64,000 nucleotides of DNA from positions 1 to 64,000 of the forward strand of contig NZ_MTIC01000003.1 of assembly GCF_001999765.1 (NCBI RefSeq), written 5' to 3'. Numbering within the stretch: position 1 is the stretch's first letter; every line of letters begins with the position of its first letter. The notes below the pieces were generated by a model. That model did no database searches. It was not told the DNA's origin and saw nothing but the letters and a program-made list of their open reading frames with translations. Positions 1-8,747 of this stretch are shown here, piece by piece. Made by a program: the position numbers and the translations under genes. The stretch comes from Sinomonas mesophila (lineage in GTDB: Bacteria; Actinomycetota; Actinomycetes; Actinomycetales; Micrococcaceae).

Positions 1-59
1 CGCTCACCCATCCACCCAGCCAACCGCAGACTCGGCCTCGATCGGTTTAGCAACACGCC

Positions 60-506
60 CTAGGCCCGGGAGCCGGTGAGGGTGGCATGCAGCGCCTCGA
101 CACGCGCCTTGATGTCGTCGCGGAGCAGGCGCATGCGCCCCATGCCTTCGATGCCGCGCGTGGACGGCTCGTCGGTCTCCCAGAGCTCGAATCGCGTGTC
201 CTCCCGCGGCTCGAGCTTGGCCTCGGTCCCGAGCACGACGACGACGTCGACCGCGCCCAGGACGTCCTCCGTCACGGGCTTGGGGTGCTCGCCGGCGACG
301 TCGATGCCGAGCTCCTCGAGGGACTCGACGGCGAGCGGGTTCAGCTCCCTGCCCGGCTTCGTGCCCGCCGAGTAGACGTCGACGGCCCCGCCCGAGAGCT
401 GGCGCATGAGGCCCGCGGCGAGCTGGGACTTGCCTCCGTTCTTGCTGCAGACGAACAGGACGGCGGGCTTGCGGCCCTCGACAGCGGCGGTGGCGGGATC
501 GGTCAT
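60..506 (-). CDS. LMW phosphatase / arsenate reductase-like protein with a CX5K loop
   Basis: 148 aa, low-molecular-weight tyrosine phosphatase fold. The N-terminal strand LFVC is followed by the anion-binding loop C20-SKNGG-K26. The family signature is CX5R, as in the two arsenate reductases of this operon, so the phosphate-binding arginine is replaced by lysine here. The start codon overlaps the stop of the upstream arsC (ATGA), so it is translationally coupled and the last gene of the operon inside the window. It could be a divergent arsenate-mycothiol transferase, a weak phosphatase or an arsenic-binding accessory protein. The fold is clear; the activity is not. Confidence 0.85.
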   Translation of the reverse strand: MTDPATAAVEGRKPAVLFVCSKNGGKSQLAAGLMRQLSGGAVDVYSAGTKPGRELNPLAVESLEELGIDVAGEHPKPVTEDVLGAVDVVVVLGTEAKLEPREDTRFELWETDEPSTRGIEGMGRMRLLRDDIKARVEALHATLTGSRA

Positions 507-1177
507 GAAGAAGTTCCTTCCGTAGACGGGGCGGGCTTGTCGAGCAGGGACGCGACGAGCGCCCTGACGTGGTCGTGGATCTCGTCGCGGACGGCGCGCA
601 CGGCCTTGAGGGACTGCTGGGCGGGGTCAGCCAGGTCCCAGTCCTCGTAGTGCTTTCCGGGGTAGATCGGGCAGGAGTCGCCGCAGCCCATGGTGATGAC
701 CACGTCCGAGGCGCGCACGACGTCGTCGGTCAGCGGCTTGGGGTAGCTGGCGGAGAGGTCCAGGCCCATCTCGGACATGGCGGCAATGACGGCGGGGTCC
801 AGCTCCGCGGCGGGCATGGACCCGGCGGAGCGGACGCGGATCCGTCCCTTGGCCTCGACGGTCAGCAGGGCCGCGGCCATCTGGGATCGGCCGGCGTTCC
901 GGACGCAGACGAAGAGCACCTCCGGGACCTCGGACGGCGCGGGGTCCCTGGACGTCGCGAGGGCGCTGAGGCGGTCGTTCGCGAAGTGCTCGGTGGTGGC
1001 CGGCAGGTGGGTGCTGATCCTCGCGGTGCGGGCGAGGGAGGTGTAGGACTCGAAGACGTAGCGCTCGACGGTCTCGGCGGCGAAGACGCCGGCGAACCGT
1101 TCGGCCAGTCGTGCGCTGATGCGGTAGAGGACCTCGGTGCTGTCCTGCAGCCCTAGGGCGGTGTGCTGTTCGGTCAT
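503..1177 (-). CDS. arsC: Arsenate reductase with N-terminal three-helix bundle domain
   Basis: 224 aa from the ATG at 1177. Residues 1 to about 80 are helical and resemble the three-helix-bundle dimerization domain found on actinobacterial ArsC proteins. Residues 86-215 are an LMW-phosphatase fold with C91-VRNAG-R97 (CX5R), a GCGDSC segment and a DP loop (DLADPAQ). It should reduce arsenate to arsenite, probably through a mycothiol adduct, in the cytoplasm. An open frame runs much further upstream, but that part is antisense-type translation of the neighbouring flavoprotein gene; the chosen start agrees with the domain boundary. Fourth phosphatase-type domain of the operon counting from arsR. 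Confidence 0.9.
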   Translation of the reverse strand: MTEQHTALGLQDSTEVLYRISARLAERFAGVFAAETVERYVFESYTSLARTARISTHLPATTEHFANDRLSALATSRDPAPSEVPEVLFVCVRNAGRSQMAAALLTVEAKGRIRVRSAGSMPAAELDPAVIAAMSEMGLDLSASYPKPLTDDVVRASDVVITMGCGDSCPIYPGKHYEDWDLADPAQQSLKAVRAVRDEIHDHVRALVASLLDKPAPSTEGTSS

Positions 1178-1203
1178 GGCAGGTGTCCGTTCCTCGCAGG
1201 GTT

Positions 1204-2601
1204 TCAGTTCTCGCCGGACCGGCCGTGGGCCAGCCCGGTCGGGAAGCCGATCAGCTGCGGCTCCGGGGCCGTGCAGCATCCGGCGTCCGTCGCGGCGGCG
1301 GTCTTGGCTTCGGCGCCGACTCCCAAAGACGACGGCGCGTCGCAGCTCGTCCCCGCGCCGGCGGAGCAGACCCCAGTCTCGGGGAGCTCGAGCTGCACGG
1401 TGTCCGCGGCCTCGCGGTCCCCGGCCAGGGCGGCGACGACTGAGCGGACCTGCTCGTAGCCGGTGGCCAGCAGGAACGTGGGGGCCCGGCCGTAGGACTT
1501 CATGCCCACGATGTAGAAGTCCTTCTCCGGGTGGGCCAGCAGCCTGGCCCCGTGCGGAGGGACGGTTCCGCAGGAATGGAACTCGGGGTCGATGAGCGGC
1601 CCGAGCTCCCGGGGCGCCTCGACCGCCGGGTCCAGCTCGAGGCGCAGCTCCCGCAGGATGACCAGGTCGGGGCGGAAGCCGGTGCAGGGGACGACGACGT
1701 CGACGTCGAGCGTGCGCCCGTCGACGGCCTCGACGACGACGTGGGTGTCGAGCGCCTTGAGCGAGCCGACGCCGAAGCCCGTGTACAGTTCGATCGTGCC
1801 GGCCTCGACGAGGCGGCGCAGGCGGGAGCCGAGCTGGCCTCGCGCGGGCAGCCCGTCGGCGTCGCCCCCGCCATAGGCCTTCTCGGCGGACGCGCCGCGG
1901 ACGGCCCACAGGATAGTCGTGTCAGGCTCCGCCCTGGCGAGGTCGGCGAGGCTGACGAGCGTGTTCGCCGCCGAGTGGCCCGCGCCGACCACGAGGACCC
2001 GGCGCCCCGCGAAGCGCTCCCGGTCGCGTCCGACGACGTCGGGCAGCGGCGAGGAGATCCGCGCCTCGGCCGCCACCTCGCCTTCCGCGGGCAGGCCGGA
2101 GGTGCCGAGGGGGTTGCGGAGGGCCCACGTGCCCGAGGCGTCGACCACGGCCGAGGCGGCGACGTCCCGGACGGTCCCGTCGGCGTGCCGCACCCGGACG
2201 GTGAACGGGGTGCCGTCGCGGTCGCTGGAGTGGGTCTTGTCCAAGCCGCGGCGGGTGACGGCGACGACGCGAGCGCCGGTCTGCAGCCGCGGGGCGATCT
2301 CCGGCAGCGCGGCGAGGGGCGCGAGGTAGCGGTCGACGAGCTCGCCCCCGTAGGGGAGGGCAGTCGGCCGGGGAGCCTCCCAGCCGGACGCCTTGAGCAG
2401 GCGGACGGCGGCGGCGTCGAGGTTGAACCGCCAGGGGGAGAAGAGGCGGACGTGCCGCCACTGGTCGATGGCCGCGCCAGCGGCATGGCCGGCCTCCAGG
2501 ATGAGGGGCTCGAGCCCGCGTTCGAGCAGGTGGGCGGCCGCGGCGAGCCCGACGGGCCCGGCACCGATCACGACGACCGGGAGCGTGGCCTTCTCATCCA
2601 T
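1204..2601 (-). CDS. FAD/NAD(P)-dependent oxidoreductase of the ars operon, Cys-rich tail
   Basis: 465 aa from the ATG at 2601. A Rossmann motif GAGPVGLAAAAHLLERG near the N-terminus binds FAD, and a second one (VVGAGHSAANTLVSL) in the middle should bind NAD(P)H, as in flavin monooxygenases and ArsO-like flavoproteins. The last 60 residues contain four cysteines, including a CC pair, in a low-complexity stretch, which could bind arsenite or shuttle electrons (inference). It lies 19 bp downstream of trxB and is clearly part of the arsenic operon. The reaction is unknown. Confidence 0.8.
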   Translation of the reverse strand: MDEKATLPVVVIGAGPVGLAAAAHLLERGLEPLILEAGHAAGAAIDQWRHVRLFSPWRFNLDAAAVRLLKASGWEAPRPTALPYGGELVDRYLAPLAALPEIAPRLQTGARVVAVTRRGLDKTHSSDRDGTPFTVRVRHADGTVRDVAASAVVDASGTWALRNPLGTSGLPAEGEVAAEARISSPLPDVVGRDRERFAGRRVLVVGAGHSAANTLVSLADLARAEPDTTILWAVRGASAEKAYGGGDADGLPARGQLGSRLRRLVEAGTIELYTGFGVGSLKALDTHVVVEAVDGRTLDVDVVVPCTGFRPDLVILRELRLELDPAVEAPRELGPLIDPEFHSCGTVPPHGARLLAHPEKDFYIVGMKSYGRAPTFLLATGYEQVRSVVAALAGDREAADTVQLELPETGVCSAGAGTSCDAPSSLGVGAEAKTAAATDAGCCTAPEPQLIGFPTGLAHGRSGEN

Positions 2602-2620
2602 GGGGTGTCCTCTGCGTGCT

Positions 2621-3613
2621 CTAGGCGTGAATGGGTTCGTCGATGAGTGCGGTCGCGAGGCTGTCGGCGTCCGCCAGGGCGGCGAGGTACCGTTCGGCGT
2701 CGAGCGCCGCGGCGCAGCCCGTGCCGGCCGCGGTGATGGCCTGGCGGTAGCGGTGGTCCACGGCGTCGCCGCATGCGAACACCCCGGACAGGCTCGTGCC
2801 CGTCGTGGGGGAGTCGACCTTGATGTACCCCTCGGGGTCGAGCTCGACCTGCCCGGCCACGAGGTCCGTGCGCGGTACGTGACCGATGGCCACAAAGACG
2901 CCGCTGGCCGCTTGCTCGCGCGTCTGGCCGGTGCGGGTGTCCGTCAGCGTGACGCCCGCGACCTTCCCGTCGCCGTGGATCGCCGTAATGGCGGAGTTCC
3001 AGGCGAAGCTGATCTTGGGGTTGTCCTTGGCCCGCTGGGCCATGATGCGCGAGGCGCGCAGCTCGTCGCGGCGCACGACGACGGTCACGGACTGCGCGAA
3101 CCGGGTCAGGAAGGTGGCCTCCTCCATCGCGGAGTCCCCGCCGCCGACGACGACGATGTCCTGGTCCTTGAAGAAGAACCCGTCGCACGTGGCGCACCAG
3201 GAGACCCCGTGCCCGCTGAGCCTCTTCTCCTCGGCCAGGCCGAGCTCCCTGTAGGCCGAGCCGGTGGCCAGGATGACAGCCGGAGCCTCGTATGCCTGTC
3301 CGCTGCCGGTGACCACGCGCTTGAGGTCGCCCTTCAGCTCGACCTGCGTGGCGTCGTCGAACACCACCTGCGCGCCGAACCTCTCGGCCTGCTCCTGCAG
3401 CCCGTCCATGAGCTCGGGGCCCTGGATGCCGGACGCGAAGCCCGGGAAGTTCTCCACCTCCGTGGTGTTCATCAGCGCGCCGCCGGCGGTGACCGACCCG
3501 GCCACGACCACGGGCTTGAGGCCCGCGCGGGCCGCGTAGATGGCCGCCGTGTAGCCGGCGGGGCCCGAGCCGATGATGATCAGCTGCTCGGTGCTGGGGG
3601 TCTCAGTGCCCAT
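2621..3613 (-). CDS. trxB: Thioredoxin reductase
   Basis: 330 aa from the ATG at 3613, the normal TrxB length. FAD motif [17 protein letters not shown] at about residues 15-31, redox-active disulfide C140-A-T-C143, and NADPH motif [15 protein letters not shown] just after it; the C-terminal [16 protein letters not shown] segment closes the FAD site. It transfers electrons from NADPH to thioredoxin or a related dithiol. In the arsenic operon it presumably regenerates the thiol system used by the arsenate reductases. Spacing to arsC upstream is 35 bp. Confidence 0.92.
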   Translation of the reverse strand: MGTETPSTEQLIIIGSGPAGYTAAIYAARAGLKPVVVAGSVTAGGALMNTTEVENFPGFASGIQGPELMDGLQEQAERFGAQVVFDDATQVELKGDLKRVVTGSGQAYEAPAVILATGSAYRELGLAEEKRLSGHGVSWCATCDGFFFKDQDIVVVGGGDSAMEEATFLTRFAQSVTVVVRRDELRASRIMAQRAKDNPKISFAWNSAITAIHGDGKVAGVTLTDTRTGQTREQAASGVFVAIGHVPRTDLVAGQVELDPEGYIKVDSPTTGTSLSGVFACGDAVDHRYRQAITAAGTGCAAALDAERYLAALADADSLATALIDEPIHA

Positions 3614-3648
3614 GGGCCGTGCTCCTCGTCGCTCCTCGTCCGTTCCGG

Positions 3649-4083
3649 CTACTGGGCGTCCGGGTGCCGGGCCGGCAGGAGCTCGGCGACGAGGGCCTCG
3701 ATGCGGCCGCGGATCTCGTCCCGGATTGGCCGGACGGAGTCGACGCCCTTGCCGGCCGGGTCCTCGAGGACCCAGTCCTCGTAGCGCTTGCCGGGGAAGT
3801 ACGGGCACTCGTCGCCGCAGCCCATGGTGATCACGACGTCGGACTCCTTGACCGCCTCGGTGGTCAGGACCTTGGGGATCTCGGCGGAGATGTCGATGCC
3901 GAGCTCCGACATCGCCTCGACGGCCGCCGGGTTGACCGTGTCCGCGGGCTGGGACCCGGCGGAGCGGACCTCGATCGCGCCCCGTCCGAGCGAGGTGAGG
4001 AACGCCGCGGCCATCTGGGAGCGGCCGGCGTTGTGCACGCAGACGAACAGGACGGAGGGCTTCTTGGCGGTCTCGGTGGTCAC
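3649..4083 (-). CDS. arsC: Arsenate reductase (LMW-phosphatase type)
   Basis: 144 aa, full length for the family. C15-VHNAG-R21 forms the CX5R loop; a second pair of cysteines lies in MGCGDEC, and the general-acid loop is VLEDPAGKG. About 45% of positions look the same as in the ArsC domain at 503-1177, so the two are paralogues. It reduces arsenate to arsenite with mycothiol or thioredoxin as thiol partner. Located 38 bp downstream of the ArsR fusion gene. Confidence 0.92.
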   Translation of the reverse strand: MTTETAKKPSVLFVCVHNAGRSQMAAAFLTSLGRGAIEVRSAGSQPADTVNPAAVEAMSELGIDISAEIPKVLTTEAVKESDVVITMGCGDECPYFPGKRYEDWVLEDPAGKGVDSVRPIRDEIRGRIEALVAELLPARHPDAQ

Positions 4084-4121
4084 AGTGGTTTCTCCTGGAT
4101 TCGGTGGTGGTTCTGTTCGGT

Positions 4122-4796
4122 TCAGGCGACGGACAGCCGCCCCGCGAGGTCGCCGACGCGACGGGACAGGTCCTCGTAGGCGTGCTCGAACGCCTCGTCT
4201 GTCCCCCGGCGCACGGGATCGGGCACGGACCAGTGAACCCGGCCGAGGCCGGCGAGCTCCTCGTGCGCGTTGTCGCAGACGGTCACGATGAAGTCGCCCT
4301 GCCCGAGCACCTCGTCGAGGCGGCGGGGGGATGACTTGCCGAGGCTGAGCCCGTGGCGACGAGCGACGGCGGTGGCCCCCGCCGCGATCCGCTCAGCCGG
4401 GTGCGTGCCCGCCGAGGCGGAGGGGATGGCGCTGGCTCGGGACCACAGCGCCGTCGCGAGCTGCGAGCGCGCCGAGTTGGCGGTGCAGACGAAGACGACG
4501 CGCCGCGCGTCGTGCCCGATGCCCGGAACCAGCCCATGCAGCGCGCCGTCGGCGAGCCGGAGGTAGCTGCGCCGTCGGTCACCCTCGGAGCGGTGCCGCG
4601 TGACGAGGCCCGCGCCCTCGAGCGTGCGCAGGTGGTGCGAGAGCAGGTTCGAGGGCATGCCGAGCTCGGCCTGGAGCTCCGTGGGGGAGAGGTCCCCCAC
4701 TGTCAGCAGGTCGACGATGCGCAGGCGCCCCGCATCGGCCAGGGCCGCGTGCTTGGCGACGCGCTCCCTGAACCCCGGAGTTTGCTCAATGTCCAT
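4122..4796 (-). CDS. arsR: ArsR-type repressor fused to LMW-phosphatase domain
   Basis: 224 aa. Residues 1-88 are a winged-helix ArsR domain ([38 protein letters not shown]). Residues 99-224 are an LMW-phosphatase domain with C104-TANSA-R110 and a DP loop (VPDPVRRG). No typical ArsR vicinal cysteine pair is present in the DNA-recognition helix, so sensing may occur through the phosphatase domain or other cysteines. First gene of the minus-strand operon, divergent from the aquaporin across 47 bp, where it probably binds and represses both directions. ArsR-ArsC fusions are known in actinobacteria. Confidence 0.9.
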   Translation of the reverse strand: MDIEQTPGFRERVAKHAALADAGRLRIVDLLTVGDLSPTELQAELGMPSNLLSHHLRTLEGAGLVTRHRSEGDRRRSYLRLADGALHGLVPGIGHDARRVVFVCTANSARSQLATALWSRASAIPSASAGTHPAERIAAGATAVARRHGLSLGKSSPRRLDEVLGQGDFIVTVCDNAHEELAGLGRVHWSVPDPVRRGTDEAFEHAYEDLSRRVGDLAGRLSVA

Positions 4797-4800
4797 TGGT

Positions 4801-4810
4801 TCAAGTTTGA
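4801..4810. promoter_or_regulatory. Candidate ArsR operator in the divergent arsR/aquaporin promoter
   Basis: TCAAGTTTGA, an imperfect palindrome with TCAA/TTGA arms, lies in the only 47 bp between the two divergent start codons (4797-4843). ArsR-family proteins bind short AT-richer inverted repeats of this kind. A TTGACT hexamer overlapping it could serve as the -35 of the aquaporin promoter. The regulator is inferred from position only. Confidence 0.45.
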
Positions 4811-4843
4811 CTGAGCTAATTCCTCTGGGTCAAGCTGGTTCGC

Positions 4844-5587
4844 ATGACTTCCTCCCAGCCGCCGCTGTGGCGCCGCGCCGTCGCCGAATTCCTCGGCACG
4901 GGCCTCCTCGTGACCGTCGTCGTCGGCTCGGGCATCGCCGCCGAGCAGCTCTCCCTGGGCGACGTCGGCCTGCAGCTGCTCGAGAACAGCACCGCCACGG
5001 TGTTCGGGCTGACCGTGCTCATCCTGGTGCTCGGGCCGGTCAGCGGGGCGCACTTCAATCCCATCGTGTCCCTCGCGGACTGGATCCTCGGCCGGCGCAG
5101 CGGCACGGGGCTGAACCTTCCCGAGCTCGGCGCGTACGTCGCGGCCCAGGCGGCCGGCGCCGTCGGCGGCAGCGTCCTCGCCAACGCGATGTTCGAGGTC
5201 GGCACCTCCATCTCCGGCAAGGAGCGGGCGACGCCGGGCCACCTCCTCGGCGAGGTCGTCGCCACCGCGGGGCTCATCCTGCTGGTCTTCGCCCTGGCCC
5301 GCACGTCCCGCGGGCTGCTCGCCGCCCCGGCCGTCGGCGCCTACATCGGGGCCGCGTACTGGTTCACGTCGTCGACCTCGTTCGCGAATCCTGCCGTGAC
5401 GCTCGGGCGTGTCTTCAGCGACACGTTCGCCGGCATCGCGCCGGGCTCGCTGCCCGGGTTCGTCGCCGCGCAGCTCGTGGGCGCCGCCGTCGGCCTCGGC
5501 CTCGTCCTGGTCCTCTTCCCGGCGGCGGGGCGCTCGGCGGGCGACGTCGTCGTCCCCCATGCCGCAGAGGCCGGCCCCAGACATTGA
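4844..5587 (+). CDS. Aquaporin / glyceroporin family channel (AqpS-like)
   Basis: 247 aa, six predicted membrane segments. Two half-helix boxes are visible: GAHFNPIVSL (NPI instead of the first NPA) and SFANPAVTLGR (NPA). MIP channels in ars operons conduct arsenite out of the cell down its gradient, as described for AqpS of Sinorhizobium meliloti, replacing an active pump. It is transcribed divergently from the ArsR fusion. No ArsB or Acr3 pump is seen in the window, although one could lie beyond the left edge. Confidence 0.88.
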   Translation: MTSSQPPLWRRAVAEFLGTGLLVTVVVGSGIAAEQLSLGDVGLQLLENSTATVFGLTVLILVLGPVSGAHFNPIVSLADWILGRRSGTGLNLPELGAYVAAQAAGAVGGSVLANAMFEVGTSISGKERATPGHLLGEVVATAGLILLVFALARTSRGLLAAPAVGAYIGAAYWFTSSTSFANPAVTLGRVFSDTFAGIAPGSLPGFVAAQLVGAAVGLGLVLVLFPAAGRSAGDVVVPHAAEAGPRH

Positions 5588-5650
5588 CGGCCGTCGGTGC
5601 GGGCGGCCAGTGTCGCTTGGACCGCCCCACCCCGCCGATAGAGTAGCCGC

Positions 5651-6001
5651 ATGGCTATCATCGGCATCGGCGTGGACGTCGTGGACATCGCACGGTTCGA
5701 GCGGCAGCTCGAGCGCACCCCCGGCCTGCGGGACAGGCTCTTCGTCCCCGCCGAGCGAGAGCTGCACCCGCGCTCCCTCGCTGCCCGTTTCGCGGCCAAG
5801 GAGGCCGTGGCGAAGGTCCTCGGCGCCCCGGCCGGCATGAACTGGCAGGACTGCTGGATCGGCCTGAGCCCCGCCGGCCCCGAGATCCAGGTCAAGGACA
5901 CCGTCCTGGCAGTCGCCGAGGCCCGCGGCGTGAAGCGCTGGCACCTGAGCATGAGCCACGACGGCGGGATTGCCACCGCGATGGTCGTCGCCGAGGGCTG
6001 A
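5651..6001 (+). CDS. acpS: Holo-[acyl-carrier-protein] synthase
   Basis: 116 aa, normal AcpS length. N-terminal [18 protein letters not shown] carries the metal-binding Asp, and [13 protein letters not shown] carries the conserved Glu; the C-terminal [16 protein letters not shown] is typical. It transfers 4'-phosphopantetheine from CoA to ACP. In related actinobacteria acpS usually lies next to nnr; here 4.5 kb of other genes intervene. Confidence 0.93.
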   Translation: MAIIGIGVDVVDIARFERQLERTPGLRDRLFVPAERELHPRSLAARFAAKEAVAKVLGAPAGMNWQDCWIGLSPAGPEIQVKDTVLAVAEARGVKRWHLSMSHDGGIATAMVVAEG

Positions 6002-6020
6002 GGCCAGCGGCGCCCTCAGC
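5997..6020. terminator. Possible short bidirectional hairpin between convergent genes
   Basis: GCTGAGG (5997-6003) pairs with CCTCAGC (6014-6020) over a 10-nt loop, right after the acpS stop and before the end of the convergent flavin reductase gene. No T-run follows, so termination is only suggested by position. Confidence 0.35.
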
Positions 6021-6031
6021 GCGACAGTCGC

Positions 6032-6607
6032 TCACATCACCATCGAGTCGGCGCTGAGCGAGTGCCAGGACCGGTTGTGGTAGACGAGCGGACGGGCCTG
6101 CTCGGCGTCGGGGTGCGCAGCGGATTGGCTCTTGACCTGCAGCACCTGTACTGCGACCACCGTCGAGTCGCCGACGTTCATCTCGCTGACGATCCTGCCA
6201 CGGAGCCAGGCGCTGGCCCTGGGCAGGACGGGCTCCCCAGTGACCAGGCGTGACCACATGGAGGTGTCCTCAAAGCGGTCGATGCCGCCGGTGGCGAACG
6301 TCGTGGCGAGGTCAACCTGATCTGCCCCCAGCAGATGGACGACGACCGTCCCGGCCTCGCGGATTGCGGGTGCCGCGGATGAGTGCGCGGAGAGCGAGAA
6401 GACCAACGTCGGCGGGTTGGCGGAGACGGAGAAGACTGAGCTTGCCGTCAGGCCTACCGGACCGCTCGGGCCTTGGGCGGTGATGATGGAGACGCCGGCA
6501 GGATGGTTGCGGAAGGCTGCCTTGAAGTCGTCGACGGCGACCATGTCTGCGGAGTGGTCGACCGTGCGAGGCAGCCGGCGGGCTGCGAGGACGTGCTGTG
6601 TTGCCAT
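6032..6607 (-). CDS. Flavin reductase-like protein
   Basis: 191 aa from the ATG at 6607; an upstream in-frame ATG at 6676 would add 23 residues without a good ribosome site. Flavin_Reduct domain: FRNHPAGVSIITAQGPSGPVGLTASSVFSVSANPPTLVFSLS is the classic flavin-contact segment, followed by LPRASAWLRG and a C-terminal LVYHNRSWHSL. It should reduce free FMN/FAD with NAD(P)H, or act as a small flavoprotein partner of a monooxygenase. The DtxR-type box upstream suggests it helps to release iron reductively. Confidence 0.85.
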   Translation of the reverse strand: MATQHVLAARRLPRTVDHSADMVAVDDFKAAFRNHPAGVSIITAQGPSGPVGLTASSVFSVSANPPTLVFSLSAHSSAAPAIREAGTVVVHLLGADQVDLATTFATGGIDRFEDTSMWSRLVTGEPVLPRASAWLRGRIVSEMNVGDSTVVAVQVLQVKSQSAAHPDAEQARPLVYHNRSWHSLSADSMVM

Positions 6608-6752
6608 ACGAGTGCCTTGGGGTTGTGGGCGACGAAAGAGGGACCGCCTCCAATGCTCGACCGCGGCGATGGCCAACCCCCTGGCACATCACAGCTCGAG
6701 ATTGAATGTTTCCTGGCGTCCCCTTCCATCTACGATCACCGGACAATGTGCT

Positions 6753-6771
6753 TTAGGTAAGCCTTACCTTG
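6753..6771. promoter_or_regulatory. DtxR/IdeR-type iron box
   Basis: TTAGGTAAGCCTTACCTTG matches the 19-bp actinobacterial iron box TTAGGTTAGSCTAACCTAA at 15 of 19 positions and is itself close to palindromic. It lies 146 bp upstream of the flavin reductase start and 123 bp upstream of the divergent membrane protein gene. It predicts Fe2+-dependent repression of the flavin reductase gene. Confidence 0.7.
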
Positions 6772-6893
6772 TTCCGCTCAAGGTAGCAGTGTTCTGAATT
6801 ACCTCACAACCGCGTGGCGTAATAGAAGGACTAGCGTCTGATGGTCAGCGCGCGCCCTTCCCGCCGTGGGGGGCACGGGCCTACCATCGGCGC

Positions 6894-7568
6894 ATGCGCT
6901 GGGGGTCAGGCACGGCCAGCGTGCCGGGGGCGGGGGCTCTGGGCCGGCGACGGGTCTCTCCGGTGGCCATCGGAATCGCCATGGCCCTCGGCGGTGCCCT
7001 GTGGTATCTCTACGGGCTCTCCCTCATGGAGCCGATGGGCGCGGCGGTGGTGTGGCGCGAGGAACTGCGCTACACCCAGATCCTCCAGACGGGACTGTGG
7101 GTCCTCTACAGCCTTCCGGGGATTCTCGCCGTCGTCCTGACCGCAGGGGCAGGCCTGGTGGCGCTGCCGGCATGGGCCTCAGCCGCAGGCGGCCGCTGGC
7201 TCCGGCAGGCGGGCCGAGCGTTGCTCGTGGCAGCGCTGGGCTTCGCCGCGCTGGCCGTCCTCGGCCTGGCGGTCCGTCTCGATGCGCCGGTGACGGGGGG
7301 CCTGTCCTTCGGCACTGTTGCGCTGGGGACCGGGATGCTGCTCGGCGGGCTGGGGCTGAGGCGGGCGGCCACCGGCCAGCAGGGCACGGTGCCTGCCCTG
7401 ATGATCGCGGTGGGCCTGCTGGGAGTGCTCTCCCTGCTCATGTGGCCTCTTCTGTATGCGCTCCGGCTGCTGCCCGTGTACATGGCCCTGATCGTCTACG
7501 CGGTCTTCGGCCTCTCCTGGGCCGTCCTCGGACTCAGGGCCCGCGACGTGGCCGAGACAGGCCTGTAG
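6894..7568 (+). CDS. Hypothetical membrane protein
   Basis: 224 aa with about six hydrophobic segments (roughly residues 25-45, 70-95, 103-125, 135-160, 165-185, 195-215) and a short basic N-terminus. No family recognised and no catalytic motif. Divergent from the flavin reductase. The ATG at 6894 was chosen because alternative upstream frames give no membrane protein; the start could also be the ATG at 6981. Confidence 0.6.
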   Translation: MRWGSGTASVPGAGALGRRRVSPVAIGIAMALGGALWYLYGLSLMEPMGAAVVWREELRYTQILQTGLWVLYSLPGILAVVLTAGAGLVALPAWASAAGGRWLRQAGRALLVAALGFAALAVLGLAVRLDAPVTGGLSFGTVALGTGMLLGGLGLRRAATGQQGTVPALMIAVGLLGVLSLLMWPLLYALRLLPVYMALIVYAVFGLSWAVLGLRARDVAETGL

Positions 7569-7610
7569 GACCGCACCGCCAATGCCCGCTTCGTTTCGCC
7601 CGATGCTGGG

Positions 7611-7826
7611 CTAGCGGAGGGTTTCGTGGATCTCCCGGCGGATGAGGCGCCGGGCGCTCTCGTCCAGGTCAAGGTTCAGAATGGCGTTCAAGGCCCTGGC
7701 CATCTGGGGTGCGGCGGCCAGGAGCTCGGCGAGCTCGGGGTCGTGGGCGAGGTCAAGAGATGCCACGTCGGTAGCGGAGAGGCGATCCGCGACGTGCGGG
7801 TTGGTCAGGACAGCGGAAACGGCCAT
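7611..7826 (-). CDS. Small hypothetical protein
   Basis: 71 aa from the ATG at 7826, preceded by a strong Shine-Dalgarno (GGAGGAAAG, 6 nt spacing), which rules out the longer reading frame. Mostly helical and acidic (LDLAHDPELAELLAAAPQMARALNAIL), with no cysteines and no membrane segment. No family recognised. Converges with the membrane protein gene at 6894-7568. Confidence 0.6.
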   Translation of the reverse strand: MAVSAVLTNPHVADRLSATDVASLDLAHDPELAELLAAAPQMARALNAILNLDLDESARRLIRREIHETLR

Positions 7827-7959
7827 GGGGGCTTTCCTCCACTCGAGCCAGTGCTTGCACCCATGGTGGCTTCCGTGGCGTTCGCGCCGCACGCCGAAAC
7901 GCCGGTCTTCACGCGAAGTTCACCGGACCTTTGGCCGGTGCCGGGCGCTGGCGTTCAGG

Positions 7960-8250
7960 CTACCGCCCCGCCGGCTGCGGCACGGTCTGTGGCAGGCCCG
8001 CGCCCCGGAAAGCGGGGAGCGGGCGCGGCACCGCGGCGGCGGGGCGGGCGACGGCGTCCTCCGCGGCCGGGCGCAGGGCGTTGCGGTGCGCTGTACGCGC
8101 CTGCCGGACGGAGGCGAACCCGAGCACGAGCCCGAACAGGCCGACGGAGGCCCACACCAGGAATCCGAGATCGAGCGCAGGCCCCGCCAGAAGACCGGCG
8201 ACGGTTGCGGCAAGAGCAGTGACGGCAGCGGCCAGCGCAGCGCGCTTCAT
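7960..8250 (-). CDS. Small membrane protein
   Basis: 96 aa from the ATG at 8250. Two hydrophobic helices (residues 4-22 and 27-47) are followed by an alanine/proline/arginine-rich cytoplasmic or periplasmic tail. Nothing identifies a family. The start follows a run of G residues that could act as a weak ribosome site. Confidence 0.5.
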   Translation of the reverse strand: MKRAALAAAVTALAATVAGLLAGPALDLGFLVWASVGLFGLVLGFASVRQARTAHRNALRPAAEDAVARPAAAVPRPLPAFRGAGLPQTVPQPAGR

Positions 8251-8747
8251 GTATGTGTCCCCCCATGGAACCCGGCGGAGCCGGTGCTTATACGACGTCG
8301 CCGGAGACTGCAAGTCACATCCGGCGGCTCTGCCATCCTATCTCGGCCCGAGCCCCCGTAAATCCACTCGACGCATTTTTTGCGCCCAGTTCAGCCTCCA
8401 CGACCCACGGTCACGTCCCGCCGCATGCCATGACCGGTCTCGCTCCGAGGCCGGTCCTTTCCTGCGAGGCCGGTCTGCCGAGGACCGGTGTCGCGGCAAG
8501 GCACCGCTCTCATGACGAGACCGGCGCCAAAAAGGCAGCCAGTTCCGCCCGCTGGACCGGAGGAGAAGAAGGGCACGGTTTTTACGCAGGGCGTCTGCCG
8601 AAATTTTCCTGAGGGTCTTGTAAGGGGCACCGGGGATAAGTGTCAATAGGAGTGACAGGATTCCGGGTCCAGTGGGGGAGAACGCGGTTGGGAGAATCTC
8701 GGGGCAGGGATGCGCGGCCGTCGGCAGCACACAGGTTCTTCTACGAG
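8251..8747. other. About 500 bp without a convincing gene
   Basis: Contains short repeats of the type GAGGCCGGTC (about 8440-8500) and weak open frames on both strands. An in-frame GTG at 8640 could extend the histidine kinase by 36 unconserved-looking residues. No RNA gene or terminator recognised. Confidence 0.4.

Noticed and set aside
1178-1909. Long N-terminal extension of the arsenate reductase frame
   Set aside because: Arginine-rich shadow of the flavoprotein gene; the ATG at 1177 agrees with the known three-helix-bundle architecture.
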